From positions 1 to 64,000 of the forward strand of contig JAVTVJ010000809.1 in the NCBI GenBank assembly GCA_034509425.1: 64,000 nucleotides of DNA. Direction: 5' to 3'. Each line of letters opens with the position of its first letter. The first letter of the stretch is position 1. This DNA comes from Eopsaltria australis (lineage: Eukaryota; Chordata; Aves; Passeriformes; Petroicidae). The notes beneath the pieces were generated by a model. The model searched no databases, was not told the DNA's origin, and was given only the letters and a program-made list of their open reading frames with translations. Shown one piece after another: positions 1-14,852 of the stretch. Position numbers and translations under genes: made by a program.

Positions 1-957
1 CTAAGAGAGAGATCTATGAAGTTTTATGAAGCCCTAAAGGGTGACGACATACATTCACAAAGCACTAAGAGCACTGTAGTAAATACTGGGCAAACTACTG
101 CTCGGTCCTACCTGTCACTAATGGAGTCATCTATGATAGACATTATACCATTCTCCTGGGTACTAAGCCATGTCTCTCCTATATTGATAACTGCAATGAG
201 CACATAGGAGAAAGAAATTATAGAAAGATTTGGCTGCCTTGCATCATTTTAAAGGTGCACACACAGTATACATAACGCTACCCCTGCCATTACTTATTCC
301 CCTACAGGTATTATTAGGGAAAACCCTCAGGAGATATAAAATATATTGCTTTATCATTACTAGGGATGTTGTTTCCCTGACAAACCTTCTGTCTAAGGAC
401 CTCTGCCTCATTTTCCTAAGTTTTTGTCACACAGAATCTGTAGTAATATGGGGACTGTTCCTTTTGTTTGGACATTTCAAGCATTGTGTTAATAAGAACA
501 GAAACACACGTACATGATGCTTGCGGTGCTACTGTTTGGTATGTGTACACAGGAAAACTCAGTCACCTGGCCTGACATACTTCATTCATATATTTCAAAC
601 TGAATTGTACACAACAGATTCAGTCATATTAGAGAACAGATCCAGAAATGCATCAGAGATATAAAAAATTATGCAACAGATGATATTCTGTACAAAATTT
701 CTATGAATTTTGTAAAATCTTTTACCACCACTCAGAAAACAGGGGTTCCAGACCATTTCCATGGGGCTTTAGCATTATTTTGTTCCATGGCATGAGAACA
801 GAAAAGGTCAAGTTTAATATCATTAAAAGGTATTATGTAAGAGAAAAGTGAAAGCTAGTCAACATCACCGTGCTTCAAACATAACATCTATTGAAGCCTT
901 TAAAATAATCCACAAATCTTCTACTAAAAGAAGAATTCTGAAATAATGTAAAAACAG
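1..957. other. Non-coding stretch, nothing recognised
   Basis: AT-rich DNA with only short open frames that lack codon bias, splice context or recognisable domains. I see no repeat family or RNA gene. It is probably intron or intergenic DNA. Confidence 0.6.
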
Positions 958-1095
958 AGAATCATAGAGTAGTTTGGGTGAGAAGGAACTTCTAAAGGTC
1001 ATCTAATCTAACTCCCTGCAATGGGCAGGGACATCTTTAAGTAGATCAGGTTGCACAGAGCTCTGTCCAAACTGACCTGAAATGTTTCCAGGGAA
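958..1095 (-). repeat. CR1 LINE 3' fragment
   Basis: The sequence matches the avian CR1 3' region read on the minus strand. It starts with the ATCATAGAGT-type end, continues through the 'ggtcatctaatctaactccctgc' equivalent and 'atgggcagggacatc', and stops near 'gaaatgtttccaggga'. Only about 140 bp remain, a typical 5'-truncated and diverged copy. CR1 is the dominant non-LTR retrotransposon of bird genomes. Confidence 0.9.
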
Positions 1096-4000
1096 TATAT
1101 TTTATCAGAGTAATTTAGTAATAGTTTCTTCAGATCAAATAGCTAATTCAGTACTTGATCAAAAAATCTGAAAGACTACAGTAGAAATATTTTATTTCAT
1201 CTCATATTTTGACACCACTCCATACTTATACCTTTTAAGTGAACTTGAAAACGTTTTTGGTTTTTTCCTTTTTAAAAATATAACAGTTGAAATTAAATAA
1301 CTTGGGAAATGGAAAAAGTACTGTCCAGCTCCCAAGTAATAGAGGAGAGCTTTTGCTCTTTCAGATTTCTCTTCAGTACAAATTTAGAAGCTTAACATTT
1401 CAGAAGCACCACGACAACTTTTAGAGAATGGATCCACAAGCTACTTAGTTGTAATATCAAGGCATTTTTTATATTTAATCTGAATTTTCCTTACCTTAAT
1501 TTGCAGGCTAATGTCTGTGAAGTAGCTGATAGCCTGAATATGCCTTCATAATTTTAATAGCAATAAGAATTCAGCCCTTTATTCTGCTTTGATATACAAT
1601 AGCAAAAATCAGCACTTACACAGCATATTACAAACATTTGTACAAGCAATTCTCCATGCCCTTTTGAAGAATTCACTGATGAAGGAAAAAACTGGGTAAG
1701 AATAAAAAAATCAGACTGTAAAACTCTCGTATTATTGTAAATAAATGGTTTGGAAGCTTTAATCCAGTCCCAACTTACAACTCTGAAACCATGTAAATTC
1801 AAATCAAGTCCAGTTTTGAGATGCGTAGAATTGAGCTTTTCTTCTAAAAAGAAAAGGTAAGCATCAATGATAGGCATTACATTTGTACCGAGGCAGATAA
1901 GTAGTTGTGAATTACTTGTGCTGAGAGAAAAATCAGGTGGCCTTTGGACTGCTGGCTTTAAAGCTCCTGAGATTTTTTTTTACTATATCATTTCAGTATC
2001 ATTTCAGACTCTCAAAGAACTACCCAAACAATGTAAAATAATGATACTTCACAATAAATAGCCCTTATTTTTGCATTGATTTTGTTTAGATAGACATTAA
2101 GTGCTAAAAAACACTGTGTAATTGCTGCACTCTGAAAACAGACAGCATTATCAGCCAAGAAAACCTTCATTAGTTCATTATCCAATTTTCCCAGGTGAAA
2201 GAAATGTTGCATGGAGAGTGTGTATCTGTGTCAAATCACATAGTAACAAACCACAAACTGAATCTAAATTACTGTTGAATTAGGAGGCCTATTTCACAGG
2301 AACAAACAAAACTGTGTACCTTACACAGCCTAGATTTGCCTACCAAATATTTGTTTAAGAACTTTGGCGTAAAACACATTTAAAATGCTGCAAGTTTTGT
2401 GATGTTTTTTGTTGGGTTCTTTTTCTTTGTTTTTTGGGGGGTTTCTTTTAAGAAAAAAAATGGTTAAATTTATTACTTTGTAGACACTGTAGGAATGTTT
2501 CATTATAAGTAATGAAGAATTGCTTTTTTTCAGGCAGTCTTTGAGTGATATTGCAGATGGTCCTGGTTTGTAGGTTAACTTTTTGACCATTAAGAAAGCT
2601 TTGAATAAGTTCTATCCAAATACACATCCCTAAGTATCAGTGTAGGAAATCTGGAGCTGGTACACCAGAAATCTAAAATGTGAAGTACTGAAATCTGTTA
2701 CATTTGGATATGGTTGCTCAAAAGTTCACGACAATTAAATACAGAGCTAGACACACAAGATTTTTTTCAACTATGTAGGTAACTAGAACGGCAAGTATTT
2801 CTCTGGTATCTTGCTGATATTTCCTGTTTGTTAATTTTCAGGAAAAATTCCAGCTAGAAAATAATTCCTTCCCAGTGAGAGGTTGTACCAATTATTGAAG
2901 TCACACAACACAAAAAACATGGCATCAACCAGCACTATCTCTTCCTGCAGTGAAACAAGGTCCTAGCAATACAAAAAAATCCAAACATCTCAAAATATCT
3001 CTTTGAATAGGATATCTTTATCACAGCTTTTGGGTTCAGAGAATAGCTTTAGCTAATAGTTTACTTTCAATTCCCAAAGGCAGATGCTCCTACACTCTCT
3101 CCATGTAGTGGCAACCATTATTAGTTTTGCATTACAAGAGTCAAGGTATGTCCTTTGCAGCTTTACCAAAGTTATCTACAAAATCCACCAGTCTTACTGT
3201 GGAGTTGCATTTTGAATGATATTCTCAATGAAAGGTGTTTCCAGAAGAAAAAAATAACAGTTGGTTTTGTAACTGAAAACAGGATCACAATGAAGATATT
3301 ATAAGGAAAAAAATTTAAGGCTTAAGGCAGTTTCTTATATCGTTCTTCCTAGTTTTCAAGTGTTTAAGCTTTATAACTGAATAACTTACTTTTAACTTTT
3401 TAAAAAAGTTTTTCTAAAGGATTTTTAAAAATATTGACCATTATTTTATTCTATAAACACATTATTCCCACAGAGAGTAGTGGGACAATTGCTGAGTAGT
3501 ATACTATTCACTAAAACAAAATAGAGCCCCACTTACTGAGATGTGTGGAACAAAATATTTAATCGTTAATGTTTAACCTTTATTTGCAACATTGAAAGCA
3601 TCACTAATGAATACATAAAGTGTTTGTAGAAGCATGAATACCTACAAGAATAGCTGAGCATGTTTGTGCAAGACCAGTTTGCAGGCCATAAAAGTACTTG
3701 ATTCTATCATTAAATGGAGTTATGAAAGGAAAGAATGCTATGAGCAAAATACCTGCAAGGAAAATGTTCCATACATCCACTACAATATTCTTTATGGTCA
3801 TTTGTTAACCAAAACTCTCACTATCCATGCAAGGAAGTGATAGGTGTTTTTAATCCTAATTTTGCAGACTGGGAGAGTGTATCTATACAAGGAACATACA
3901 TAGAAGTTAAGACACTGGCCAAGTGCTTCTATTAGCAAAGCAGCTATCATATCAGAATTTTACCTCAAGTCCCCCTAAAGCATCAATATCATCTTTCAGA

Positions 4001-4192
4001 GTAAATCTAGCTTCACTGGAAACCAATATGAAGTTTGTCTGTACATTTCTTGCTGATTTTAGTTCTAACTATCAGAAAACTCAAGACTTAGATGAATGAA
4101 TTACTCATTATGCATAATGAGAGGTTAAATTAAATTTCTCCTATCATTCTTACCATTCCGAATTAAGCTCTAGAACGAATCGGTTAAGAAGG

Positions 4193-4208
4193 AAAAAAAA
4201 AAAAAAAA
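4193..4208. repeat. A-rich simple repeat
   Basis: An uninterrupted A-run is followed by CAACAAAAACAAAAC-like sequence. No gene-like sequence lies upstream that would make it a retropseudogene tail. Confidence 0.7.
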
Positions 4209-7200
4209 CAACAAAAACAAAACTACAAAAAACTATAAAACTATATTAGTGAAAGCCACTTAGAGTTAACCTGCACGAGTAGGTTAACTAGATGTTGCAG
4301 TACTTCGAAAAGGAAAGTATTTCTTCCTTACGATTCCACACTTTTATGTAATAAAATCATGTTTCTTCATAATCTGGGGTAACATTTTTCAGTGCCTTCC
4401 AGCACATTAGGAACTTCTTTTTTACATGGACACTCACTCAGTGGGGCAAAGACAATGAAGAGGTGTCAGAGTTTATTATTTAAAAGGAAAACAAATGACC
4501 ACATCTGATATCACACATGGTTTCCTTGGGATATCTTACTATTCCCCTCTGCAAAGCCTAGTACAATCATGTATTACATTTTATTTTATGTAATTTTCAC
4601 AATCAGGCCTTGACAGTGATGACTCATTCTGTTGCAATGAAACCTGTATGTGTTTAATCAGAAATTATTTTATGTGGATTCATGCTTGCACTCAGGATTT
4701 AAATGATACAGGACTGATACTCATTATGCTGAAATTACACTGGTGGAAAGAAGGATGAAATTGGGTACCCGACCATTTCCAAAGACATTTAGAATATATC
4801 CTAGACATATTCTTAGCCATGCACAGATCCCTCATGTATTTCTAATCAGTCAAAAGAGACCAGATTCTGCCTTCAATTACCACAAACCTTCTTCCTGTGT
4901 GTGTATTACAGTGAAATCTCCTTAAGACATGCTCCTGCACATATTAGTGATTCTCTCCCAGCTTATATACTTACCACATAATCTAAAATACGTTCACAAC
5001 AGATAAAAAAATCTAATCAAGAAGTAGTAAGGCAACAAAAGTGGCTTGGTAAAGAACCAAAAAATGCTAAGAACTACACTTCTTACTACTACAAACAAAA
5101 ATAACTGCAATTAAAATTATGTTACTCCTGCTTGAAATCTTCAGAGTCTTGGTGATTGTCAGGTAACTAGTGATTGCTGATGATATCTTACTGCTACTAG
5201 TCCGTAAACAGAAAAAATTATGTACTTTTCTTACCATCATTCTTATAGAAACAGGACACCTTCTGTTATTAAACACATTGATTCAAGAAGAATGACAATT
5301 TGGGTGTCATTCCCATTTTAGAAATGGAGTAAAACCAGCAGTAGCTTGTGCTGGGAAAGAATCAACAGATCACATTAACGAACTCGTGTCACGAGCCCTT
5401 GGCTGGTATTGTATCTAACTACTGTCTCTTTTTCAAGAACGAAATTTCAGAAAATCCCAGGATCCACAGCTCCCAGTGCTTCCCACAGTGGAAAAGGAAT
5501 TGGCACGACTGGCAAAGGAGTGCAAAAAGCGCATGGAGTAGGCATGAGTCACATACTGGCTTCTCATCACCATACTGTCTGCAGATTTTTGCTGACTCCT
5601 GGTAGTTTCTAAAAATTCTGTTAAGCTTATGTTTTGCAATCTGTGTCCATCCAAGAAGTACAGACCGTGGGGATTAACTTCCAGATCCCCAGATCACAAG
5701 TTACCAAAAGAAGCAGATATGACGGTAACTTTTCTACAAAGATTCTTTTAAAAAAACACTTTGAGAACCAGGTAAACCAGGGGTATCATCCATCCAGGAA
5801 AGGATTGGCCATGCAAGTTTCTGAGATAAAGTGGGAATATAGCAAACACACATCTTAATAAATTAGGCTTAACAGCTTAACAACACTTTTTGACTACAGA
5901 AGGCTTTAGAGGCATTAGCTAACAAATTAATCTTGACAATAAACCCTTGCTTGACTAAATGGTAAGATACTGAAGTTTCCTACTTTACTGAGAGAAATTA
6001 ATATCGAAATCTAAGGTACAAAACTTGAGAAATAAGGCAAGGCAGATAAAGCAAGGCAGATGATAATAAAGAGAGGCACTTAATGATAAAAGGCTCAGCC
6101 ATGGTACACACGATTCAGGATGTACATCATAGAAAACAAAATAAGAATATTTGTGATTAAAAAAATTAGAGAGTCTACTGTCTCTTTTTTTACAAATCTG
6201 GTGCCACTGAATTAATTTCTAAGTCTCAGATAAAGAAATACTTCCTGTAGTAAGAAACACACAAACACAGCTAACCAACCTAATGTGGGATTCTTTCAAC
6301 AGAAGATGAGGGTGCAAGAAGGTTCATTGCTCAATACACTTAGTTTCCATCCCTACATGGATTATTCTATTCTTCACTTTGACATGTCTTCAAAAAAAAA
6401 TCTAAAGAACTTGTTAGAACCAAACGTAAAAATAATAAAATTACAAGTGAGGCTAATATAAAAAATGGATGTCCAATAAGCTCTGCAGAAAATACTCTAC
6501 TTACCAATGAATAGTATATTATGTATTATATTTTATTCTGCTTAAATCAACTGCAAGAAAACTGCCATACACTGCAAAAAAAGGAACTTCTGCATTAACA
6601 CCTGCATGAGAAACCACCACGTTTCTGGATTAAACTCACAAAACAGAGTTTTAAGGGCAGAGCATTCCCCAAGTAAAGAGCATTGCCTCCCAGTATAGGG
6701 CTGTATTCAGGATCCAAAAGACTTCTACCAAATAGACTACCCCAATCCACACAGGGGGAAAATTATTATTGTGGGGCTTCATTTAGCCATTTACAAAATA
6801 AACCATTTTTCTCAACACTAGTCCACATCAGAATATCATTAATTAAAAGTTGCCTTTTAGTGGACAGTTGTACTTATCCCTCAACATTTTGACTGATCTC
6901 ATGGGACATTGGATCTACATGTGCAGGAGTGACCTGTAAGACACAGGGAAGGAATAAGAACCCTAATTTCATAATTCATACTTCCTGACATCTCTTTTTC
7001 ATTACTTTTCTCCTTCATGCAATGTTGATAACACAATTCAGCCACTTGAGACTGCAAAATGTTTCACTTCAATAATCTTCGACAGAATCGCTACTGTGAC
7101 TCAGTTCCCTCCTATGGAAAAGGCTGGAATTTCTAATCAAGAGTCAAAATATACCTAGTGTGGCAAATTTCTTCTCGTTTCAAGAATGAAGAAAACTTCC

Positions 7201-10200
7201 CTTTTACTGGTTTCTTTAAGACTACCTTAGTGCATTAAGAAAAATGCAGCATGGTATTAATAGTGATGACTGAGAAAAGTGGCATGACTTGATTTAGGTT
7301 TTAGTATTGCCACCACCCTTAGCCACAGACCTTTTGTAACTTTATTTTTATGCCTACCTCAAAGAATATTTAGTCCATGCTATCAAAATATAATAAAAAT
7401 CCCAGTAAAAACAAGGGCAGGAGAGATATCACTGGGGAACATTTTAAACTTCGACACCAGTCTAGTGGGAACCTGCACAGGGAAAATAGAAGCACTTCAG
7501 TTCAAATATTGTTTGGATGAATCAAGTCTAGCTTTTCTCTTTTAAACAAAAGTTCACATAATTTATCATCTGATTGCTACAAAAACTAGACTGTGGACTC
7601 AGCAACTCCTTTGTGTTCTTACTTCTCAAATCAGGTCAAAAGTGAATGAGATTTTATTATAATGATTAAATCTGAGAGACTCTGCTCACTGATTTCAATT
7701 TCAGCATTTTATGCTGAAAAAAGGACCACTAATCCAATATATACCTCCATGTTACATCTAATAAAGGCTATGCAAAAATTATTCTTAGTTCATATGATCC
7801 ATAGGACACATTTTTTTAAAAATCTTCCTCTATCTGTGTTTCTGCATAAGCATTCATGGCCCTGGAGAAACAAAGGAAATTTCAAAAAAGTAAAATTCTT
7901 AAATCACTATATAGAATTACCTGGTACAAAATCAGACTATAGTTCTTACCCTACCCAACTCTCAAATGAGAGGGAGTGAAAATGTAATTTAAAGAGGGTT
8001 AAAATCCAATAAATAATTTTTTATAATAGTCAGCAATATTACAACTTCACATTCACATTCTATGGTTATTTCAGGCCTGCCTCAGATTAAAAAAAGTCTG
8101 ATTTTGAATTACTGTAATTAACTGCAAAAGCTTGCTGATTTGTTGATGCAAAATAATGTCAATCATTTTCATAAACTTGTTAGAAACTTTGTAAATAAAT
8201 AGGAAAAAATGATACAAGGAACAGAAATTCACTGTTTGTCATCAGTTTGCTGTTGGCATGCAGAGAAAGGTAAGGAGGGAGATAAAGCAAAAAACATGGT
8301 CCTCTCCCTGCCATCATTAATGTAACATTCTCAAACAACGAGCCATGTCTTGTCACAAGGTGGCTGTAAAAGAGAGTATTTTACATTTCACCCTGAAAAT
8401 TTACTAAGTCTGGAAGGAAGAAGAAAAGGAAGGAAGGTGTGAAACACTAAGTTTGCTTAGAAGAAGAGTAGGTCAAATAGTTTGGAAAGCAGTGGAGAAG
8501 GAAAAGAAAATTCCCTCTTGAGCTGAATAGCTGCAGGTACATGCCATTAATTTTAGCTATTAAAAAGTGCTGAAGTGTGTTTTGAAAATCTTCACTCTTG
8601 CACAGATTTTTCTGAGAGTATCAATGGGACTTTTTCATTCCAGGGTACAAGCAGCATAATCTGGCCCTAAATTGAGAATATACAACCCATGAACATTACT
8701 GAAGCAGAAGTGCAGTTGATGGTAATTTCACTGTCAGTGTTACGAATTTCCCCCTTAAATGTGAGCTACTCTTGCAGCACTTCTGTGTGCATTACACAGT
8801 ACTGTGTAACATAAAAATCATTCTGCAAACAATTCTATTCTTACTATTGGAAATCAGGAGGGAAAGAAGAATCGTAATTCCCCCTAAAAGCAATGACCAA
8901 TTTGCTACAGTAGGCAATGGCACAACTCATGCAAAACTCGGCTCTTGGTGGGATCCTACAGAACAGAGCATTGCCCTATGCATGTTTGAGGAAAGCTAAG
9001 TGGGATTAGACTCTTTAACAGATTCAGCAAGAGAGATAAATCAGAGCTGTAATCTCAAATGCAAATCATTTAAGTATTCATTGATACCTGTCTTGCAGCA
9101 GCTGTAGGGGGAATGAAAAGGCTGATGCAGATATGGACTAAGAGGGATCTAAGACAGAACACACAGGCACTGCCCAGGGCTGGGGGCACAAATGTAGTTA
9201 TTATTTTGTATTTCTTATTTTCTGTGTATTTTCAAGGTGCTAGCTATGTTTTTGGTTTTTTTACCAGAACACTAAGGACACTGAGCTGTCATTCAAGAAG
9301 TCTGATTCAGCATTTGTAAAAGACGTAAATAAATTATGGCGTCTGGCTTTACCAAATTGTACCTATGGTCCAGTAATTTTATTCTAGTGTTGTTTTCCGT
9401 TAATCTTTTCTTCTATGAAAGGAAATTTGTTAACAAGGTACTAGAAAACAACCTTTTCTGCCATCAAAAATATCACCTTGTGTCACAAAGGTCTTTATGA
9501 GCACTCTAAACACAACATGCAGCTCAAGCATAGGGGATCAAAAGCCCAGGTACTGCTGCAAAGAAGTACAAAATGGTCTGGGGCTACTTCTACTGTGGTC
9601 AGCAACAGAGAGAATGAGTCATTTTTCTCTACCAAAATGCTTCTAAACTACAATCCCTATCTCACAAAGGTTTAAGTCAAATATTAGTCTAGAAGATAAC
9701 ACTACCTTGGATACAGGATTCTCACAGAAGGCAAGGAAGGATCAAGGCACAAACACCTCAGTTACCAGTGGGCAACCAGAGTCTGGGCTGTTTCTTTGTT
9801 ACAAAACATTAAAGCAACAAGAATTTGACCATGCTTCCATTAATTTAAAATGCCCTGCTAGATAAATATTTTTAAGATCTGTACAACAGGCCTTCTATTT
9901 AACAATGAATACATTTCAGGCTAATGTGCTGCCAAGCTCCAGCTCTCTTTCTAGCAGCTGAATTCTTGGATAAAACAATTTTGCAGGGTATGAGCAATGC
10001 AGTTCTGAAAATAGCATCACTGCAAAATGAGAGATGGCAAGAACCTCTAAAATGCTGAATTATTTCAATGAAATTTCCTCTTTTTTGATTAGTACTTATT
10101 TTGATGTTTTCAGATTAATTTTCGTACTTAATAAAATGTAAATCTATAGAATTTGTTAATTCTGAGGCTCCAGCATAAATACCTAGGAGGGAAACAAACA

Positions 10201-11222
10201 AAGAAATTGCCCATTCACAATTTACATCATAAAATATGTAAAACAGAAAAATGCTTTGTGGATCCAAATAATTTGCATTTATTATCACCACATGTACAGG
10301 GACATTAAAAAAAACCAACAAAAAAACCCCCACCACACAATCAAAAAAAATCCCACCAAAACACCAAAATAAACAGTAGCAATCAACAAGCTGTTTCACA
10401 CTTATTCTAAGTATGTTTCCACTAGAAGAGCTGATTGGAACAACACTCTTTCAAATATCAGTGGGTTTAAGCATCTTACATAATGCTCAGCATTTAGACA
10501 TGTGCTTCTGAGAAAACACTAAGAGGTGATATTGCACTTCCCTGGTTCTAAGTAGATTACATCTTTTGGCTCTCTTTCCAACTCACTGATATGAAGGTAC
10601 ACTTCAGTACTTTATTTTTTTTTCTTATTAGTGAATATTTTTAAATAGGTTGAGAAAAAAACAATTTTCAAATGAGAAAGAGCCTGATATTTTATAATCC
10701 ATTAATACAGCAGTCTCTTCTAATTAACATCAGCAGCTAAACTGTAATTCTTCTATCACAGACTTTAAGCTATAAATGGGATTTTATGCATATGAGAGGT
10801 GTTAAAATCCCTTAGTGTGACAGTAGAAACAGATGAAAAGAAAACATCATAAATGTCATCTATGCTTGGTCACTGGTGCCAAAGAAAGTGATGCTGAGTA
10901 CCAAGCCCAGCCACACTCTCAGCAGGACCTACACTTGTTAGGTCCATGTGCAGAAGCCAAAAATATGAATGTCTCAGTTGTGCAAGCCCTAATTCATATG
11001 ACTCATATAGACTTCCCTGAGTTGTCCTAATGACACCAAAACAGTAAAGATGATTCATGCAAGTAAAAAATGGGAATACACAACTTCTTTTCTAAAAATG
11101 TCCTGTCTGCATACATATAGATATATGTTCATACATATACTATTTTTATCTTTATCTTTATATTAGCTTTATCCACCAATATTTTACACCAATTTATTTC
11201 AGTGGCAGATCTGTCTTGAATA

Positions 11223-11247
11223 TGTATGTATGTAATACATACATACA
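11223..11247. repeat. TATG/CATA inverted repeat
   Basis: A TGTATGTATGTA arm is followed after one A by its exact reverse complement TACATACATACA. It is a 12-bp perfect palindrome built from a TATG microsatellite and could extrude as a hairpin. No function is implied. Confidence 0.8.
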
Positions 11248-14200
11248 GAACAAGTGACTGAGGAGGAAAAAATGTTAAAAGATAAAGGAAAGAGAGAAAA
11301 GGAGTGGCAGAGGAAAATTAGAGGGGAGGTAAAAAGAGCAGACATAAAGATATATCCACAATGATGTAGTAATTACAGAAACAGTCCTGTTGATTTTGAA
11401 AGGCTTCATCTGTAGGTTTATAAAAATTTAAAATATGCTTAGTTTGGTTTTTTTTCCTTTTTAAATCAGTACAAAGAGGTTTATTATCAGAAAGGAGAAT
11501 GTGCATTGCTATGTAGTACATTACCCACTATTAGTAACAATATCAACACACGCTGTGCCAAAAGGATACTTAGGAATTACAAGATATACTTAAACTCAAG
11601 ACTATTTGTCCTGATGCAATATAAAGAAAAGAACAGAAATAAACTGAGTTCTCTGCTATCATATTCAGGCAACATACAAAACTTGTATATTTAAGACTGA
11701 AGTCTGTACAGATGTGAATGACAAATAAATATATATGGCTAGAAATAAAGAAGTGCTTTGCATACTGTGACAGCAGTAGTGTGGTTATAGTGCCAGGAGT
11801 ACTATACACAATATTCTCATCTAAGTGCAAAATATCTGCTGTGTTGCATGTGTAATTGAAGGACTTGGAGTTGCTGTGTTAAAAGTAAGAACACGGTATC
11901 TTGTACCAACAAACAGATCCCTAACACATGACACAATTAATATGATACATTTAAATGGAATGCAATACGTATCAATCAGCAGCTAAGCCTTAGAGCTCAG
12001 ATCAAGACACAATTACTACTATACTTAAATAGTACATCAAAGGACAGTCTTCAATATTTGCAGCGAAATATTTCAACACTGAAAGCAAGGAATGCAATAC
12101 CACCTGCTCAGATTTTCAATGAAAAATTAATGCTACCATTTCATACAACACAAACCTGAACCTAAAATTCTCTATAATTTGCTGTATAAACATATCAGGA
12201 CCTTTTTGCCTTATCAGAGAATTAAAATTAATCAAATTACTGAGATTCTATCAAACAGGCATTGCATAAAAACTTCATCATTTCTTGCTAATACTACATG
12301 CTTCCATATTATTATATTGGTGATAGAGACTTCTGAATGTTTTAGTAAAAGTACATGTTAAAATATTTATTAATGTAGAAGAAACAGATGCCTGAAGGAA
12401 AAGTGATTGTACAATAATGAGTTGTTGAAGAAATCATATACTCTATAGCCCTGAATATGCACATTTTTCACACAACAGCTGGGAAATCCTGTTTCCTCAG
12501 ACCAACTTTTTCACTAAGAGGAAAAAGAGACTGAAAATAATGGTGAGAAAGCAGGTAGCTAAGCACGTAATATCAGCAAACCTCCAGTTCTTCAATTATT
12601 CATATCCCTCCTTCCTTTTATTCTCCTCTCCCGTGCTTTTTTTTATTCCTATTTTTAATATTCTTAATATATAATATCTTTTACATTAAGAGCTTTTACA
12701 TCACTTCTCTTTGTTCTTCCCCATTTGTAATTTTTAGTAGGAAACTAAACACTGCTGTCAAGTCTTAAAAAAGAACAGAAAAACTGTTTTCTTCTTCACC
12801 TGTTACATCATTACTTTTTGCTAAGCAGCTCTCCCTGCATCAACCTGTTGTGTGCTGCCTTTGATTCCATTTCAAAGGGGAAACAGCACTATGAATGAGG
12901 CATAGTCGCTATAGATTGTTTCTGCGATATTTCAATGGAATAACAATGAGAAAAAAAAATAGTCAACAGCAAGTAGATAGTGCAGAGCATGGAAATGTTG
13001 ATGACTAACAATATTCTGAATTACTTTATCATAGGTATAGTTATAATTAAAGTTATATGTTTCACTGCTTCAATTTCTATTATATGACTGTCAATAAAAG
13101 TAAATTCTGAAGGGAATAACAAAAATAGATGGGGACACAAAACCAGTTTTAAAAAAAAATCACATATCCTTATGTTAAAAAGCAATCTGAACTTCTATTT
13201 TAAATTATACATATTCTTTTTATATGGTATTCTTTTAATTTCACTGGGTTCCATTTTTCTCTTTTAAATTCAGAAAAATCCCAATTATTTGTGTATGATC
13301 AGCTCAGTGAGAAACTGTAAATACCGGAGCTCAAAAAACGGTAAATATGGGAGCTCAAACACAAGAAAACAATGAATAAAAAAGCCCTGGGTTTGTATTT
13401 TGCTACACTTGCTTCTACATGGCACATCTTTATAAACTGCAACACAAGAATGTTTTAAAAGGTAATTTTCCCTACAATGAAAGGCTGTATTTATTCAACT
13501 TAGAAGATATTAAGTGCTTATTCTACACTTATCTTTGTATTCCTTTCATTTAACAGTGTGAGCATCCCTTTGAGTCTTTCATAATGGAACCGATACTCAG
13601 AACTGAATCCAATTATAGCAACCTACCAGCAGTACTAATTGGTGAAAATGCATTGCTGGTAATTACTGCAACGCATTCTTCTGCCCAGGATGAACGACAC
13701 CAATAAATTCTACCCAATATTAAACAATAAGGAAAGACTACCATTAGCACTGTTTTTCTTATGTAAAATGCATTAAAGTGAGTCATCCACTTAAAAGTTA
13801 CCTACTGGTAGCTTTAACCCAGATTCGGGGACTAAGGTAAATGCTTCAAAAAACCAACCAAACAAAAAGAATGTAAAAATAATGAGGTGAGAGGGAAGAA
13901 AAGGGAAGGAAACATGATCACATAGTGCTTTGTCGTGGATTTTTTTTCTTATCTGTAGGCGAATCTTCAATATGATGTATTGGCTTCCTTTTGCCTTTCT
14001 TTTATTGCATCATTATTATTTGATCTTTGCACTGCTCTGGGCAACACTTTCATGCTAATAATTCTGCAGTGCTTTAAAGATTTCTATCTCAGGGCCAGGC
14101 AAGGCACCGAGCTGCGCGCACACCGCGAGCATCCTTCAGCTCTCGCGAAGGTATTTCTGAGAAGTGCCGATCTGCAAGGCCAAGGCTGAAGAAAACAGTT

Positions 14201-14852
14201 CTCCATCTGTGCGGCTCTAAGCGTGCGAAAGCCCCTCCGGCGGGAGCCAGGCGTGCGCACCCGCGGACCCACAGAGCCCCGAGCCCTCGCGGGTGCGCTG
14301 CAGCCCGGCCAGGCAGGAGGGAGCCGGAGCTCGGGCTCGGAGCTCTCAGCCATGCCCGCCTGCCCCGCTTCCCGTGCCGGCCGCGGAAAGGCAACGAAAT
14401 CCGCCTTCCGTGTGGATTTTAATAAAATTGCGAAAGTTTTCAGGTTTTTTTATAAGCAGTGTTGAAACCCCATCCAGGCTGAAATAACCTCTGTGGGAGG
14501 AAGGGGCAGACTCTGTGTAACTCGAAACTTTCTTCTCGACAAGGATGACCTGACGGGGTATATTTGGGAGCCGCTCCTGAGCGGGATTCCCAGGCGAAGC
14601 CTTTACCTCAAAAGTCCCGCCGCCGGCCGTCTCCGCAGCTTCCCCCTCCCGGCGACCGCCCCGGCGGGACCTTTTGCTATCCTGACTCTTTCCTAAGCAA
14701 AAGCTGTCGAAAACCTACAATTTTCCCCGATCGTCACTTTCCGCCCGGTCTAACTTGATTTCCCTTTGTATTGTCGCTGTCCCTGGAGCCGAGGAGCGCC
14801 CCCGTCCCGGCCGTGCCCCCGCCCCGGACCCCCGGACCCCACTGGGACTTAC

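Larger units (their letters stand above)
1096..14089. other. Non-coding stretch, probably intron of a minus-strand gene
   Basis: About 13 kb of AT-rich sequence with no open frame I would defend as a gene. If the exon at 14,853-14,947 is real, its transcript runs leftward and this is its first intron or introns. One splice-bounded candidate micro-exon at 1,779-1,843 is treated as a finding. Small features seen are an A-run at 4,193-4,208, a short GGCAAGGCAGATAAAG-type duplication near 6,032-6,062 and an inverted repeat at 11,223-11,247. Confidence 0.5.

Noticed and set aside
3604..3801. 65-codon minus-strand frame with hydrophobic stretches
   Set aside because: No convincing splice sites or homology recognised; such frames are common by chance in AT-rich DNA.
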